Positions 18,132 through 28,066 are shown, counted from the first letter of the stretch. The stretch: DNA of 64,000 nt from Nocardioides cavernae (GCF_013410035.1 NZ_JACCBW010000004.1:248001-312000), one strand, 5' to 3'. A program made the numbers and translations. The notes: generated by a model from the letters alone, not told the origin.

Positions 18132-18797
18132 GTGAGCGAGCAGCTGCCGATGTTCCCGCTGAACACCGTGGTGTTCCCGGGGATGACCCTGCCGCTCCAC
18201 GTCTTCGAGGACCGCTACCGGATGCTGGTGCGCCACCTGCTCGAGGTGGACGACCCGGCCGAGCGCGTCTTCGGCACCGTCGCGATCCGCGAGGGCTACG
18301 AGGTGGGCGACCACGGCGCCCAGTCGGTCTACCGCGTCGGGTGCGTCCTGCAGCTCACCGAGGTCGACCGACGCGACGACGGCACCTTCGACATCGTCGC
18401 GGTCGCCCGCGAGCGGCTGCTGCTGGAGGAGATGCGGCGCGGCGACGAGTTCCCGCAGGCGGTCGCCAACGTCCTGCCCGAGCCCGAGGTGGACGTGCCG
18501 GACGACGTGCTCGACCGGGCGCGGTCGACCTTCACCGCCTTCCGTGCGGCGATGACCGAGCTGCAGGGCGACCCGTTCAGCGGGACGCTGCCCCGCGACC
18601 CCGACTACCTCGCCTGGACGCTGTCGGCCCTCGCGCCGCTGCCCATGGCCGAGCGCCAGTCGCTCCTCGAGGCCGAGGACGCCACCGAGCGGCTCACGCT
18701 CGTGACCCGGTTGCTCACCGAGGAGCTGCGTGCCATCAACGTGATCCCGTCGCTGCCGGCCACGCAGGTGGCCCGCACCGCGTGGTCTCCCAACTGA
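18132..18797 (+). CDS. LON peptidase substrate-binding domain protein
   Basis: A 221-residue protein with the N-terminal (LAN/PUA-like) domain of Lon protease but no AAA or protease domain. LPMFPLNTVVFPGMTLPLHVFEDRYRML at the start is the signature (key residues PLN..VFPG..LPLH.FE.RY). FGTVAIREG and GCVLQLTEVD follow. Stand-alone proteins of this type are common in actinobacteria with unknown role, perhaps binding unfolded or damaged proteins. GTG start, probably leaderless. The next gene starts 11 nt after its stop, so the two are likely cotranscribed. Confidence 0.9.
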   Translation: MSEQLPMFPLNTVVFPGMTLPLHVFEDRYRMLVRHLLEVDDPAERVFGTVAIREGYEVGDHGAQSVYRVGCVLQLTEVDRRDDGTFDIVAVARERLLLEEMRRGDEFPQAVANVLPEPEVDVPDDVLDRARSTFTAFRAAMTELQGDPFSGTLPRDPDYLAWTLSALAPLPMAERQSLLEAEDATERLTLVTRLLTEELRAINVIPSLPATQVARTAWSPN

Positions 18798-18807
18798 GGG
18801 ACCCGCG

Positions 18808-19323
18808 GTGGCGAGGAAGGCGCGCAGTGCCGGTGGCACGCCGGCGACCGTGGCGCTGACGGCGGCGGGCGTCGCGTTCGAGGTGCGCACCTACGACCAC
18901 GACCCGCGCGCGGAGTCGTACGGCGCCGAGGCCGCCGAGGCGCTGGGCGTGGATCCGGCTCGGGTCTTCAAGACCCTGCTCGCCTCGCTCGACCCGTCAC
19001 CCGGATCGGGCCGGCGTGCCGAGCTCGTCGTCGGCATCGTGCCGGTCACGGGTCAGCTGGACCTCAAGGCGCTGGCCCGGGCGCTGGGCGGGAGCAAGGC
19101 CGTCATGGCCGACGTCGCGGCGGCCGAGCGCGCCACCGGCTACGTCGCGGGGGGCATCTCGCCGGTCGGGCAGAAGCGGGCGCACCGCACGGTGCTGGAC
19201 GCGTCCGCGCTGGACCACGGGACCGTGCTCGTCTCCGGGGGCCGGAGGGGCTTCGACATCGAGCTCGCGCCGCACGACCTGGTGGCGGTCACCGGAGCGG
19301 TGACCGCCACCATCGGTCGCTGA
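18808..19323 (+). CDS. ybaK: Cys-tRNA(Pro) deacylase, YbaK/EbsC type
   Basis: A 171-residue YbaK-domain protein. The conserved lysine lies in ARVFKTLLASL and the GGISPVGQ motif is present (GYVAGGISPVGQKR), both as in YbaK. It hydrolyses Cys mischarged on tRNA-Pro by prolyl-tRNA synthetase. A Gly/Ser loop (DPSPGSGRR) is inserted after the lysine. GTG start, 10 nt after the upstream gene. It converges with the DUF3352 gene, with only 5 bp between the stop codons. Confidence 0.93.
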   Translation: MARKARSAGGTPATVALTAAGVAFEVRTYDHDPRAESYGAEAAEALGVDPARVFKTLLASLDPSPGSGRRAELVVGIVPVTGQLDLKALARALGGSKAVMADVAAAERATGYVAGGISPVGQKRAHRTVLDASALDHGTVLVSGGRRGFDIELAPHDLVAVTGAVTATIGR

Positions 19324-19328
19324 GACCG

Positions 19329-21041
19329 TCAGTTGGTCGTGAGCTTGACCATGCCGTGGACGACCTCGTCGTCGACCCACCCGCTGACCCCGAAGGACGA
19401 GAGCGGCTCGAGGTTCTCGGCGACCTCGGGGTCGTCACCGGCGAGCCGGACCAGCCAGTCGTCGTCGGCGTCGAAGTTGACGAAGAGGACGGACTGCGCG
19501 TCGCCGTCGATGACGTTGGAGTAGACCTCGCTGCCACCGAGTCCGCTGTCGCTCTCGAGCGAGGTGCGGTAGTCGTCCTGGAGGGCGAGCACGGCGTAGC
19601 CGTCGCCCTCGGTCACCTCGAGGTACTCCGCGACCTCGGGTCCGGCGAGCTCGCTGATCTTGTCGAGCACGGCCTGGATCTCGCCGGCGTCACCCTTGAC
19701 CTTGATGCCGACCGGCACCTCGCCCGGGCCGCCGTTGGCGATCGCGTCGGGGTCGATGCCCGGACCCACGGAGACGGTCAGGCCCTCGCCGAGCAGCGTC
19801 TCGATGTCCTCCGGGAACGCCAGCCCGGTCTCGGTCTCGAACTGCGCCAGCTGCTCGTCGATGGTCGCGGCGTCGTCGGGGGCCAGGGTCTTGACGTAGT
19901 CGAGGATGCCCTGCGCCCAGCCCTCGGAGAGGGACATGCCGAAGGCCGCGATGGTGTCCTCGGGCAGGTCGGAGACCATGTCGACACCCTCCTCGCTGCC
20001 GAAGAACTTCGTCAGGTCCTTCTGGTAGTTCGACATCGCGTACTCGACCTCGACCGCCCCGTCGTTGAAGCGCACCGTCGCGGCCGCGCCGTCGAAGTCG
20101 TTGATCATCTGCTGCAGCTCGGGCGGGATCTCCTCGGTGGACGTCTCGGAGGACGGGTCCGTCATGTCACCGAAGCACTCGTCCATCTCCTCCGAGGTGG
20201 TCGCGTCGGCGAGGCAGTCCTGGTCCAGGCTCATCGCGTCCGGCGAGGTCATGCCGAGCGGGTCGCCCAGCATCCCCATCCCGGCCGCGTCCTCGAGGTA
20301 CTTCGCGGCGGACTTGGCGACGTACATCGACATGAAGCCGTCGTCGCCGGCCTCGCCGGTCCACTCACCGAACGACGCGTCGTCGGCCAGCGTCGAGCCA
20401 CCCGCGGCGTCGACGACCTGCTCGGCGATGTCGGCGGTCTCGGCGACGACCATCCAGTCGCCCTCGACTGCCCAGCCGCCCGCCTCACCGTCGGTGCTGC
20501 CGCCGCACGTCTCGACGAGCGTGGCCATGCCCTCCTCGGCCTTGCCCCCGTCGGTGACCTGGATGACCCCGACCGCGGTCGGCTCGTCCTCCCCGAGGTC
20601 GACGGCGGCGATCGCGGCGCGCGAGCCGAGCCACGGCTTCACGTCGTCGGCGTAGTCGAGGCCCTCGCACTCACCGGACGTCGTGACCTCCTCGAAGAGC
20701 CGCTCGCGCAGGTCGTCGTCGGTCTCGAGGTCCACCTGGTCGGTGAACGCCGGGAACTTGCGCAGCGTCTTGATCGCCTCGATCTTCTGGCCGCCGCTCG
20801 GGTCGAGGTCGACGCTGAAGTAGGCGATGGTCGAGTCGGGCAGCGCCTCGGCGGGCTGGGCGCCCGTGGCGAAGAAGCTGGTCGCGGCCCAGGCCCCACC
20901 GGCCACCACGGCGCCGCCGGCGACGATGGCGCCGAGCGCGATCAGGCGCTTCTTGTTGTCGTTGTCGGGACCGGTCGTGCCCGGGCCCGATCCGTCGAGG
21001 TACTCGGGCCCGTCGGTCGGCCCACCCGGCGTGATGCTCAT
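19329..21041 (-). CDS. DUF3352 domain membrane-anchored protein
   Basis: A 570-residue protein: a short cytoplasmic N-terminus with NKKRLI, one membrane segment (about residues 33-57, Ala/Gly-rich), then a large, very acidic extracytoplasmic part (many D/E, for example DLETDDDLRERLFEE). ALPDSTIAYFSVDLDPSGGQ just after the anchor matches the DUF3352 family. Four or more Cys (CEG, CGG, DQDC, DECF) could form disulfides outside the cell. Function unknown. SD-like GGGAGCAGGA precedes the ATG, and a TTGACG/TAGGCT promoter lies 52-78 nt upstream of the start. Confidence 0.82.
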   Translation of the reverse strand: MSITPGGPTDGPEYLDGSGPGTTGPDNDNKKRLIALGAIVAGGAVVAGGAWAATSFFATGAQPAEALPDSTIAYFSVDLDPSGGQKIEAIKTLRKFPAFTDQVDLETDDDLRERLFEEVTTSGECEGLDYADDVKPWLGSRAAIAAVDLGEDEPTAVGVIQVTDGGKAEEGMATLVETCGGSTDGEAGGWAVEGDWMVVAETADIAEQVVDAAGGSTLADDASFGEWTGEAGDDGFMSMYVAKSAAKYLEDAAGMGMLGDPLGMTSPDAMSLDQDCLADATTSEEMDECFGDMTDPSSETSTEEIPPELQQMINDFDGAAATVRFNDGAVEVEYAMSNYQKDLTKFFGSEEGVDMVSDLPEDTIAAFGMSLSEGWAQGILDYVKTLAPDDAATIDEQLAQFETETGLAFPEDIETLLGEGLTVSVGPGIDPDAIANGGPGEVPVGIKVKGDAGEIQAVLDKISELAGPEVAEYLEVTEGDGYAVLALQDDYRTSLESDSGLGGSEVYSNVIDGDAQSVLFVNFDADDDWLVRLAGDDPEVAENLEPLSSFGVSGWVDDEVVHGMVKLTTN

Positions 21042-21092
21042 GTTCGTCCTGCTCCCCCGTTGCGCGGGACCACCCAGATGTGGTCGGCACAG

Positions 21093-21119
21093 AGCCTACC
21101 CACGCGAGCGCCGCGTCAA
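21093..21119 (-). promoter_or_regulatory. Candidate promoter of the DUF3352 gene
   Basis: On the minus strand TTGACG (21119-21114), 15 nt, then TAGGCT (21098-21093). The 15-nt spacer is slightly short. Transcription would begin near 21086, giving a 45-nt leader with a Shine-Dalgarno-like sequence. It overlaps the 3' end of the upstream membrane protein gene. Confidence 0.45.
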
Positions 21120-21677
21120 CCCCGTAGTTCCCAGCAGATAGGTCACGACCAGACCGGCCATCGCGCCGGACGGGAGCGCGACCAGTGCGGTGGAGTGCCA
21201 CGCGACGCGTCCGTGGTCGGGCGCCGTGAGCCCGAGGCCGCCGTCGAGGGCCGTGTAGTCGGGCTGGCCGGCGGCCATGGCCTGCGGATCGCCCGGTCCC
21301 AGCAGGGTGCCCACGGCGTACATCGCCACGGTCGCGAGGCACGCCCCCACCAGCACCGCCAGCACCGTCGTGGTCTCGTGCCCGCGCCACACACCGGCGA
21401 GCACGGCCAGCACGAGCCCGAGCGGGAACGCGATGACCACGAACAGGGCGATGCCCTCGAACGAGACGTCCGGACCGGCGGGCTCGAGGTACCACCGGCC
21501 GTCGTAGACCAGGCCGGCCGGCGCGTGCCAGAGCCGCTCCCACAGCGCCCCGGCGGCGGCACCGGCGACGACGAACAGCGCGAGCACCGAGGCGGCGCGG
21601 CGCAGGGGCGTACGCCCAGCGGACGGCTCCGCGTGGGTGGGGGGCGCCGGGTCGGGCGACACGTCGGCAGGCCTCAT
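21096..21677 (-). CDS. Four-helix membrane protein (DUF2567-like)
   Basis: A 193-residue protein with a Pro-rich cytoplasmic N-terminus (about 1-25) and four predicted membrane segments (about 28-46, 74-94, 104-124 and 163-182). The pattern of a W-containing loop after helix 1 (GALWERLWHAPAGLVYDGRWYLEP) resembles actinobacterial DUF2567 proteins, but I am only moderately sure. No catalytic residues are recognisable. It begins 4 nt after dnaE1 ends, so it is probably cotranscribed with the replicative polymerase. Confidence 0.7.
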   Translation of the reverse strand: MRPADVSPDPAPPTHAEPSAGRTPLRRAASVLALFVVAGAAAGALWERLWHAPAGLVYDGRWYLEPAGPDVSFEGIALFVVIAFPLGLVLAVLAGVWRGHETTTVLAVLVGACLATVAMYAVGTLLGPGDPQAMAAGQPDYTALDGGLGLTAPDHGRVAWHSTALVALPSGAMAGLVVTYLLGTTGLTRRSRG

Positions 21678-21681
21678 GCGC

Positions 21682-24600
21682 TCACCCGGCGAGGCAGCCG
21701 GGGCCGAGGAGCTGCTTGAGGTCCGCGAACAGCGCCGGGCTCGGGCTGACCCGCAGGTTGTCGTCGAGGCGCAGCACCTTGGTCGAGCTCCGGGTGAGCA
21801 GCCGCAGCTGGACCTCGGTCATCCCGGGGTGGGTGCCGAGCACGTCGCGCAGCTGGGCGACCACGGGTGGCGTGCAGCGCGTCGACGGCAGGCTGATGAC
21901 CACCGGCCCGGTCGGGCCCTGCGTGAGGTCGGGTGCGGTGACCTCCTGGGCGCGCAGCTCGGGCTGGTCCTTGTCACGCGAGAGCTGTCCCTTGATCCGG
22001 ACGATGTTGTCCTCCACGAGCAGGGTGGACGCCAGCGTGTAGGAGCTCGGGAACAGCAGCACGTCGATGGCACCGTCGAGGTCCTCGAGCGTGATCGTCG
22101 CCCACGGGTCGCCGCGCTTGGTGATCTTGCGGGACACGGAGGTGATCAGCCCGCTCACGGTGATGGTGGAGTTGTGCGGCCGGTCCTCGTCGAGCAGGAG
22201 CTGGCCGATGGTGCAGTCGGTGCCCTGCGACAGCACGTGCTCGAGACCGAGCAGCGGGTGGTCGGACACGTAGAGCCCGAGCATCTCCCGCTCGTGGCCG
22301 AGCAGGGTCATCTTGTCCCAGTCGTCGATGTCGGGGATGGTCACGCTGACCCCGAAGCCCGCGTCGTCGTCGCCGTCGCCGAGTCCGGCGAAGAGCGAGT
22401 CCTGCCCGATCGCCTCGTTCTTCTTGAGGTCGACGAACTGGTCGACGGCCGTCTCGTGGACCGCGGCGAGCGCGCGCCGCTTGTGCTTCATGTCGTCGAA
22501 GGCGCCGGCCTTGATCAGCGACTCCACGACGCGCTTGTTGCACACCAGCGCCGGGACCTTCTCCATGAAGTCGTTGAAGTCGGCGTAGCGGGCCTTCTCC
22601 TCCCGCGCCGCCACGATGCCGGCGACGACGTTGTGACCGACGTTGCGCACCGCGGTGAGGCCGAAGCGGATGTCCTGGCCGACGGGCGTGAAGTTGGCGT
22701 GCGACTCGTTGACATCGGGCGGGAGGACCTGGATCTTCATGCGACGGCACTCGTTGAGGTAGATCGCCATCTTGTCCTTGTCGTCCTTCACCGAGGTGAG
22801 GAGCGCGGCCATGTACTCGGTCGGGTAGTTGGCCTTGAGGTAGGCGGTCCAGTAGGTGATGACGCCGTAGGCCGCCGAGTGCGACTTGTTGAAGGCGTAG
22901 TCGGAGAACGGGAGCAGGATCTCCCAGAGCTTGTCGATGGCCTGCTGGGGGAAGCCGCGCTCGAGCATGCCGGCCTGGAAGCCGGCGTACTGCTTGTCGA
23001 GCTCCTGCTTCTTCTTCTTGCCCATCGCGCGGCGCAGGTTGTCGGCGGCGCCGAGGGTGAACCCGGCGAGCACCTGCGCGATCGCCATGACCTGCTCCTG
23101 GTAGACGATCAGGCCGTAGGTCTCCCCCAGCACCGGCTCGAGGGCTTCTGCGAGGGCGGGGTGGATCGGCTCGATCGCCTCGCGGCCGTTCTTGCGGCGG
23201 GCGTACTTGTTGTGTGAGTCGGCTCCCATCGGGCCGGGCCGGTAGAGGGCGCTGACCGCCGTGATGTCGGCGAAGGCGTCGGGCTGCAGGGAGCGGAGCA
23301 GCGAGCGCATGCCCGAGCCGTCGAGCTGGAAGACGCCGAGCGTGTCGCCGCGGCCCATCAGCTCGTAGGTGGCGCGGTCCTCGAAGTCGAGCTCCTCCAG
23401 GACGACCTTCTCGCCCCGGTTGACCTCGATGTTGGCGATCGCGTCGTCGAGGATGCGGAGGTTGGACAGGCCGAGGAAGTCCATCTTGACCAGCCCGAGC
23501 GACTCGCACATCGGGTAGTCGAACTGGGTGATCACCGCCCCGTCCTGCGGGCGGGACATGATGGGGACGATGTCGATCAGCGGCTCGCTGGACATGATCA
23601 CGCCGGCGGCGTGGACGCCCCAGTTGCGGATCTGGCCCTCGAGGCCGACCGCCGTCTCGTAGATGGTGCGGACGTCGGGGTCCTGGCTGTGCAGCGCGCG
23701 GAACTCGCCGCCGTCGTTGTAGCGCTTGTGGTCGGGGTTGAAGATGTCCTTGAGCGCGACGCCCTTGCCCATCACGTCGGCCGGGTAGGCCTTGGTGATC
23801 CGGTCGCCGATCGCGAAGCCGTGGTCGAGGACCCGGGCGGCGTCCTTGATCGCGGCCTTGGCCTTGAGCCGTCCGAAGGTGGCGATCTGGGCGACGCGCT
23901 CGGCGCCGTACTTCTGGCTGACGTAGGCGATGACCTCGCCGCGCCGGGCGTCGTCGAAGTCGATGTCGAAGTCGGGCATCGACGGGCGCTCGGGGTTGAG
24001 GAAGCGCTCGAAGAACAGGCCGTGCTCGAGGGGGCACAGGTCGGTGATGCGCAGCGCGTAGGCGGCGATCGACCCGGCTCCCGAGCCTCGACCCGGGCCG
24101 ACGCGGATCCCGTGGTCCTTGGACCAGTTGATGAAGTCGGCGACCACGAGGTAGTAGCCGCAGTAGCCCTTCTGGGAGATGACCGCGAGCTCCATCTCGA
24201 CGCGGTCCCGGACGTCCTGGGTCGTCTTCTCGCCGGGGTAGCGGGCCTCGATCCCGCGCCAGACCTCCTTGCGGAACCAGCTCTCCTCGGTCTCGCCGGC
24301 CGGCACGTCGGCGCGCGCCATGTAGCCGCCGGTGGACTCGGTGAACTCGACCTCGCAGCGCTCGGCGATCGCGAGGGTGTTGTCGCAGGCTTCCGGCATC
24401 CCGAACTGGTCGGCCCACAGCGCGCGCATCTCGGCCGCGGACTTGATGTAGTAGCCGCCGCCGTCGAACTTGAGGCGGTTGGTGTCGGAGAGCCGCTTGC
24501 CGGACGCGACGCAGATGAGGGCGTCGTGCGCCGCGGCGTCCTCCGGGTTGTTGTAGTGGGAGTCGTTGGTGGCGATGGGCGCGATCCCCATCTCCCTGCC

Positions 24601-25254
24601 GAGCCGCAGCAGGTCGTCGCGGACGCGCTTCTCGATGTCGATGCCGTGGTCCATCAGCTCGAGGAACACGTTGTCGCGGCCGAAGATGTCCTGCAGCTCG
24701 CCGGCCTCGCGGACGGCCTCGTCGTACTGGCCCAGGCGCAGCCGGGTCTGGATCGCGCCGCTGGGGCAGCCGGTGCTGACGATCAGCCCCGCGCTGTGCT
24801 CGGCGAGGATCTCCTTGTCCATGCGGGGCTTGTAGAAGTAGCCCTCCATGCTGGAGCGCGACGAGAGCCGGAACAGGTTGTGCATGCCCTCGGTCGTCTC
24901 GGCCCACATCGTCATGTGGGTGTAGGCGCCGCCGCCGGCGACGTCGTTGCCGCCCTCCTCGGCCGGGTCGCCCTGTCCCCACCGCACGCGGCGTCGCTCG
25001 CCGCGCTGGGTGCCGGGCGTGATGTAGGCCTCGATGCCGATGATCGGCTTGACGCCGGCCCGCTTGGCCTTGCTGTAGAAGTCGTAGGCGCCGTGCAGGT
25101 TGCCGTGGTCGGTCATCGCGATGGCCGGCATGCCGAGCTCGCTGGTGCGCGCGAACAGGCCGTCGAGCAGCGACGCCCCGTCGAGCATGGAGTACTCGGT
25201 GTGCACGTGCAGGTGCACGAAGTTGTCCGCGGTGGTGGAGGAGCCGGCCGACAT
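21682..25254 (-). CDS. dnaE1: Replicative DNA polymerase III alpha subunit DnaE1
   Basis: A 1190-residue C-family polymerase of normal length. The intact PHP domain opens with FVHLHVHTEYSMLDG (residues 12-26) and has AIAMTDHGNLHG. The catalytic aspartates are in PDFDIDFDD (427-435) and VKMDFLGL. GPGRGSGAGSIAAYALRI is the typical palm motif, and the C-terminal OB fold holds ITVSGLI and GDPWATITLEDLDG. PHP metal ligands are complete, as expected for a proofreading PHP exonuclease. I chose the ATG at 25254; a start at 25341 would add 29 unconserved residues. TAGGCT at 25377-25382 is a possible -10. The 202-bp upstream region holds no gene. Confidence 0.97.
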   Translation of the reverse strand: MSAGSSTTADNFVHLHVHTEYSMLDGASLLDGLFARTSELGMPAIAMTDHGNLHGAYDFYSKAKRAGVKPIIGIEAYITPGTQRGERRRVRWGQGDPAEEGGNDVAGGGAYTHMTMWAETTEGMHNLFRLSSRSSMEGYFYKPRMDKEILAEHSAGLIVSTGCPSGAIQTRLRLGQYDEAVREAGELQDIFGRDNVFLELMDHGIDIEKRVRDDLLRLGREMGIAPIATNDSHYNNPEDAAAHDALICVASGKRLSDTNRLKFDGGGYYIKSAAEMRALWADQFGMPEACDNTLAIAERCEVEFTESTGGYMARADVPAGETEESWFRKEVWRGIEARYPGEKTTQDVRDRVEMELAVISQKGYCGYYLVVADFINWSKDHGIRVGPGRGSGAGSIAAYALRITDLCPLEHGLFFERFLNPERPSMPDFDIDFDDARRGEVIAYVSQKYGAERVAQIATFGRLKAKAAIKDAARVLDHGFAIGDRITKAYPADVMGKGVALKDIFNPDHKRYNDGGEFRALHSQDPDVRTIYETAVGLEGQIRNWGVHAAGVIMSSEPLIDIVPIMSRPQDGAVITQFDYPMCESLGLVKMDFLGLSNLRILDDAIANIEVNRGEKVVLEELDFEDRATYELMGRGDTLGVFQLDGSGMRSLLRSLQPDAFADITAVSALYRPGPMGADSHNKYARRKNGREAIEPIHPALAEALEPVLGETYGLIVYQEQVMAIAQVLAGFTLGAADNLRRAMGKKKKQELDKQYAGFQAGMLERGFPQQAIDKLWEILLPFSDYAFNKSHSAAYGVITYWTAYLKANYPTEYMAALLTSVKDDKDKMAIYLNECRRMKIQVLPPDVNESHANFTPVGQDIRFGLTAVRNVGHNVVAGIVAAREEKARYADFNDFMEKVPALVCNKRVVESLIKAGAFDDMKHKRRALAAVHETAVDQFVDLKKNEAIGQDSLFAGLGDGDDDAGFGVSVTIPDIDDWDKMTLLGHEREMLGLYVSDHPLLGLEHVLSQGTDCTIGQLLLDEDRPHNSTITVSGLITSVSRKITKRGDPWATITLEDLDGAIDVLLFPSSYTLASTLLVEDNIVRIKGQLSRDKDQPELRAQEVTAPDLTQGPTGPVVISLPSTRCTPPVVAQLRDVLGTHPGMTEVQLRLLTRSSTKVLRLDDNLRVSPSPALFADLKQLLGPGCLAG

Positions 25255-25456
25255 GGAGGTGACTTCCGCGCCTTTCGGGGTCGCTGTGGGTGGTCGCTGA
25301 TGGGGGTCGTACGAGGGGTGCTGACTGCTCAGCGGAGCCATGCTGATCGGGACGACCAGAAGGGGGAAGAGCAGTCAGCCTACGTCAGTGTGCCGGGCCC
25401 CACCGACAGGACACTCGGCCCGTCCGCCCCCGCCCGCGCACCTGCCTACAGCCGCC

Positions 25457-26419
25457 TCACAGCCAGTCGACCGTGTGCCCGTGACCGTGGCTGAGGGCGA
25501 CCGGGACGCCGTCGAGGGCGGTCACGAAGCGGCCCGCGGGCACGTCCAGCCCACCGGTCACGCGCGGCAGGACACGCGGGCCCTCGTTGCTGATCCAGCG
25601 GCACCTGCCGTCGGCGACGAACCCTGTCATCAGGTCGTGGAAGCGCTCGCGGTCGGGCTGCTCGAGGTAGGCCACGACGGCGGAGTGGAACACCACCGGC
25701 GTGCCGTGGGCGGCGGCCTCGTCGCGGAGGCCGGGCAGCTCGTCGAGCAGGTCGCCCCGACGCAGGAGCGGCGGGTCGGCGCGCGCGACCTCGATGGCGG
25801 CCCGCAGCCGCGCACGGCGCTCGTCCTGCTCGGGCCACACCAGGTTCTCCAGCCATGCCATCGCGTCCGCGTCGGCGACGTCGAGCGGGTTGAGGTCGAC
25901 GCCGCCGCGCCACGCCACGCGCACGTGCGTCGCAGGCACGGGCAGGGGCCCGGCGGCGAGGGCGGTGAGCACCGGCCCGCCGCTTTCCCGGAGGCTGCCG
26001 GCCGGCGGCCAGTCGTAGTCGTAGTGGTTGGGGTGCAGGCACAGCCCGGCGCTCGCCCCGACCTCGAGCAGCGCGAGCGGGCCCTCGACGAGCCCCAGCA
26101 CGGGGGTGAGGGTGGCGAGCCGGCCCACCTCGTTGGTCTGGGTCGCCCGCGCCATGATCGTGGCCCGCACCGCAGCGTCGCGCTGCAGCAGCACCCGGCG
26201 CAGGCCGGCGTACGGCCCGGGTGCGGGTGCGCCGTGCCAGCGGGCCGCGGCGAGGACGAGGTTCGGCTGTCGCTTCACGGGCGGCAGCGTGGAGAGCCAC
26301 GCCAGGACCTCGTCGTCCTCCGCGACGGCGAGCGCCCACTCCTCGAAGCAGGGCGAGTCGCCGGCCGCGTAGGCGGCGAAGTCGCGGTACTCCTCCACCA
26401 GGTCGTCGAAGAGGAGCAC
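25457..26419 (-). CDS. DUF2332 domain protein
   Basis: A 320-residue soluble protein of the DUF2332 family (common in actinobacteria and some proteobacteria, no known activity). Typical blocks are NEVGRLATLTPVL, LLEVGASAGLCLHPNHYDYDW, WRGGVDLNPLDV and VVFHSAVVAYL. The GASAGL stretch looks like a nucleotide- or SAM-binding glycine loop, and the fold may be methyltransferase-like (inference). It lies 5 bp after the GNAT-fusion gene and is probably the last gene of the lspA-rluD-GNAT run. Confidence 0.88.
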   Translation of the reverse strand: MLLFDDLVEEYRDFAAYAAGDSPCFEEWALAVAEDDEVLAWLSTLPPVKRQPNLVLAAARWHGAPAPGPYAGLRRVLLQRDAAVRATIMARATQTNEVGRLATLTPVLGLVEGPLALLEVGASAGLCLHPNHYDYDWPPAGSLRESGGPVLTALAAGPLPVPATHVRVAWRGGVDLNPLDVADADAMAWLENLVWPEQDERRARLRAAIEVARADPPLLRRGDLLDELPGLRDEAAAHGTPVVFHSAVVAYLEQPDRERFHDLMTGFVADGRCRWISNEGPRVLPRVTGGLDVPAGRFVTALDGVPVALSHGHGHTVDWL

Positions 26420-26424
26420 CGCCG

Positions 26425-27138
26425 TCAGTCCGCCGCCCGCTCGCGCGCGGCGTCCAGCGACTCGGAGATGATCACGTCGACGATGCGGGCCACCCGCTCC
26501 ACGCCGAGCTCCGTGGCGATCGCGGCGACACGGCGGGCGATGTCGGCCTCCCGGGCGGAGTCACGGTGGGTCGTCGGCTTCACGGCCTGCACGGCGCGCG
26601 TCAGCGCGGTGCGACGCGCGAGCACGTCGCCGAGCACCAGGTCGACGTCGTCGATCATGGACCGGAAGCAGCCCACCGGGTCGACCCCGGGGTGGACCAT
26701 CCTGATGTCGGGTGCCTGCTCCTCGTTGGCCGAGCCGTCGGTCCGCTCGAGGGCGACGAACCCGCGGCGTGCGTAGAAGTCGCGCGCGGGTCGGTTGGAC
26801 GCGAACACCCAGAGCCCCACGCCGTGGGGGTGCGAGGCGAGCACCCGCGCGAGCAGCGCGGTGCCGACCCCGCGACCCTGGGCGCCCGGGACGACGTAGA
26901 GGTCGTCGAGCCAGGTCGGGGTGCTCCGCGTGTAGCCGACGACCGACCCGTCGAGCTCGGCGACGCACACGTCGTGGTCGGCCAGGTCCCAGCCCGCCAC
27001 CCAGGCGCGCGCCTCGTCGTCGGTGTGCACGCCCGGGGGGAACGCCTCGCCCGCGCCGGCACGCGCGGCGAGGTGCACCTCGGCGACGGCCGGGAGGTCG
27101 TCGGCCGTCGCGAGCCGCAGCGTCACGTCAGTGGGCAT
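26425..27138 (-). CDS. GNAT acetyltransferase fused to a chorismate mutase-like (AroQ) domain
   Basis: A 237-residue two-domain protein. Residues 1-150 are a GNAT domain: [20 protein letters not shown] is the acetyl-CoA-binding motif A, and [12 protein letters not shown] is the typical motif B end. Residues about 157-230 match the AroQ chorismate mutase helix bundle: [19 protein letters not shown], then [18 protein letters not shown], keeping the Arg, Lys and Arg-Glu positions that bind chorismate in AroQ. The final catalytic Gln position appears as Glu (IISES). Function unknown. The ATG at 27138 overlaps the rluD-type gene by 11 bp; a GTG at 27126 is the alternative. Confidence 0.82.
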   Translation of the reverse strand: MPTDVTLRLATADDLPAVAEVHLAARAGAGEAFPPGVHTDDEARAWVAGWDLADHDVCVAELDGSVVGYTRSTPTWLDDLYVVPGAQGRGVGTALLARVLASHPHGVGLWVFASNRPARDFYARRGFVALERTDGSANEEQAPDIRMVHPGVDPVGCFRSMIDDVDLVLGDVLARRTALTRAVQAVKPTTHRDSAREADIARRVAAIATELGVERVARIVDVIISESLDAARERAAD

Positions 27139-28066
27139 CGCGGATGACCTCGAGCGCGTGCGCGAGGTCGTCGGGATAGGTGGACTCGTAGGTGACGTAC
27201 GCACCGGTCTCGGGGTGCTCGAAGCCCAGGCGCATCGCGTGCAGCCACTGGCGCTGGAGCCCGACCCGCTTCGCGAGGGTGGGGTCCGCGCCGTAGGTGA
27301 GGTCGCCGACGCAGGGGTGCTTCAGCGCGCTCATGTGGACGCGGATCTGGTGCGTGCGCCCGGTCTCGAGGTGGACCTCGAGCAGGCTGGCGAACCGGTG
27401 CGCCTCGAGCGTCTCGTAGTGGGTGACGCTGTGGCGGCCGTCGGCCATGACCGCGAACTTGTAGTCGTGGTTGGGGTGGCGCCCGATCGGCGCGTCGACG
27501 GTGCCCGCGAGCGGGTCGGGGTGGCCCTGGACCAGCGCGTGGTAGGTCTTGTCGACGGTGCGGTTGCGGAAGGCGTTCTTGAGCACCGAGTAGGCGCGCT
27601 CGGACTTGCAGATGACCATCACGCCGCTGGTGCCGACGTCGAGGCGCTGCACGATCCCCTGCCGCTCGCTCGCCCCGCTCGTGGAGATCCGGAAGCCGGC
27701 TCCCGCGAGGTGGCCGACGACTGTCGGACCGCTCCAGCCGGGTGAGGGGTGCACGGCGACCCCGACGGGCTTGTCGATCACCACGATGGCGTCGTCGTCG
27801 TGGATGATCCGGATCCCCTCGACGATCTCCGGGACGACCTCGAGCGGGTCGGTCTCGGCGGGGATCGTGACGTCGAGCATCGCGCCGGCGTCGACCCGGT
27901 CGCTCTTGCCGACGGCCGAGCCGTCGACCTGCACGAGACCCTGCGAGATCAGGTCGGCCGCCTTGGTCCGCGAGAATCCGAACATGCGCGCCATCGCGGC
28001 GTCGACCCGCTCGCCGGCGAGGCCGTCGGGCACGAAGACCGTCCGCTGCTCGGCGTTGGCCGTCAA
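27128..28066 (-). CDS. RluA/RluD-family pseudouridine synthase
   Basis: A 312-residue pseudouridine synthase. The N-terminal S4 RNA-binding domain ([22 protein letters not shown]) is followed by the catalytic domain. The catalytic Asp is in [12 protein letters not shown] (RLD motif), with [13 protein letters not shown] before it and [13 protein letters not shown] after it. It would modify 23S rRNA or tRNA uridines; the RluD subgroup is likely because lspA precedes it, an order seen in many bacteria. The start is probably TTG at 28066, giving a 4-nt TTGA overlap with lspA. Confidence 0.93.
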   Translation of the reverse strand: MTANAEQRTVFVPDGLAGERVDAAMARMFGFSRTKAADLISQGLVQVDGSAVGKSDRVDAGAMLDVTIPAETDPLEVVPEIVEGIRIIHDDDAIVVIDKPVGVAVHPSPGWSGPTVVGHLAGAGFRISTSGASERQGIVQRLDVGTSGVMVICKSERAYSVLKNAFRNRTVDKTYHALVQGHPDPLAGTVDAPIGRHPNHDYKFAVMADGRHSVTHYETLEAHRFASLLEVHLETGRTHQIRVHMSALKHPCVGDLTYGADPTLAKRVGLQRQWLHAMRLGFEHPETGAYVTYESTYPDDLAHALEVIRDAH

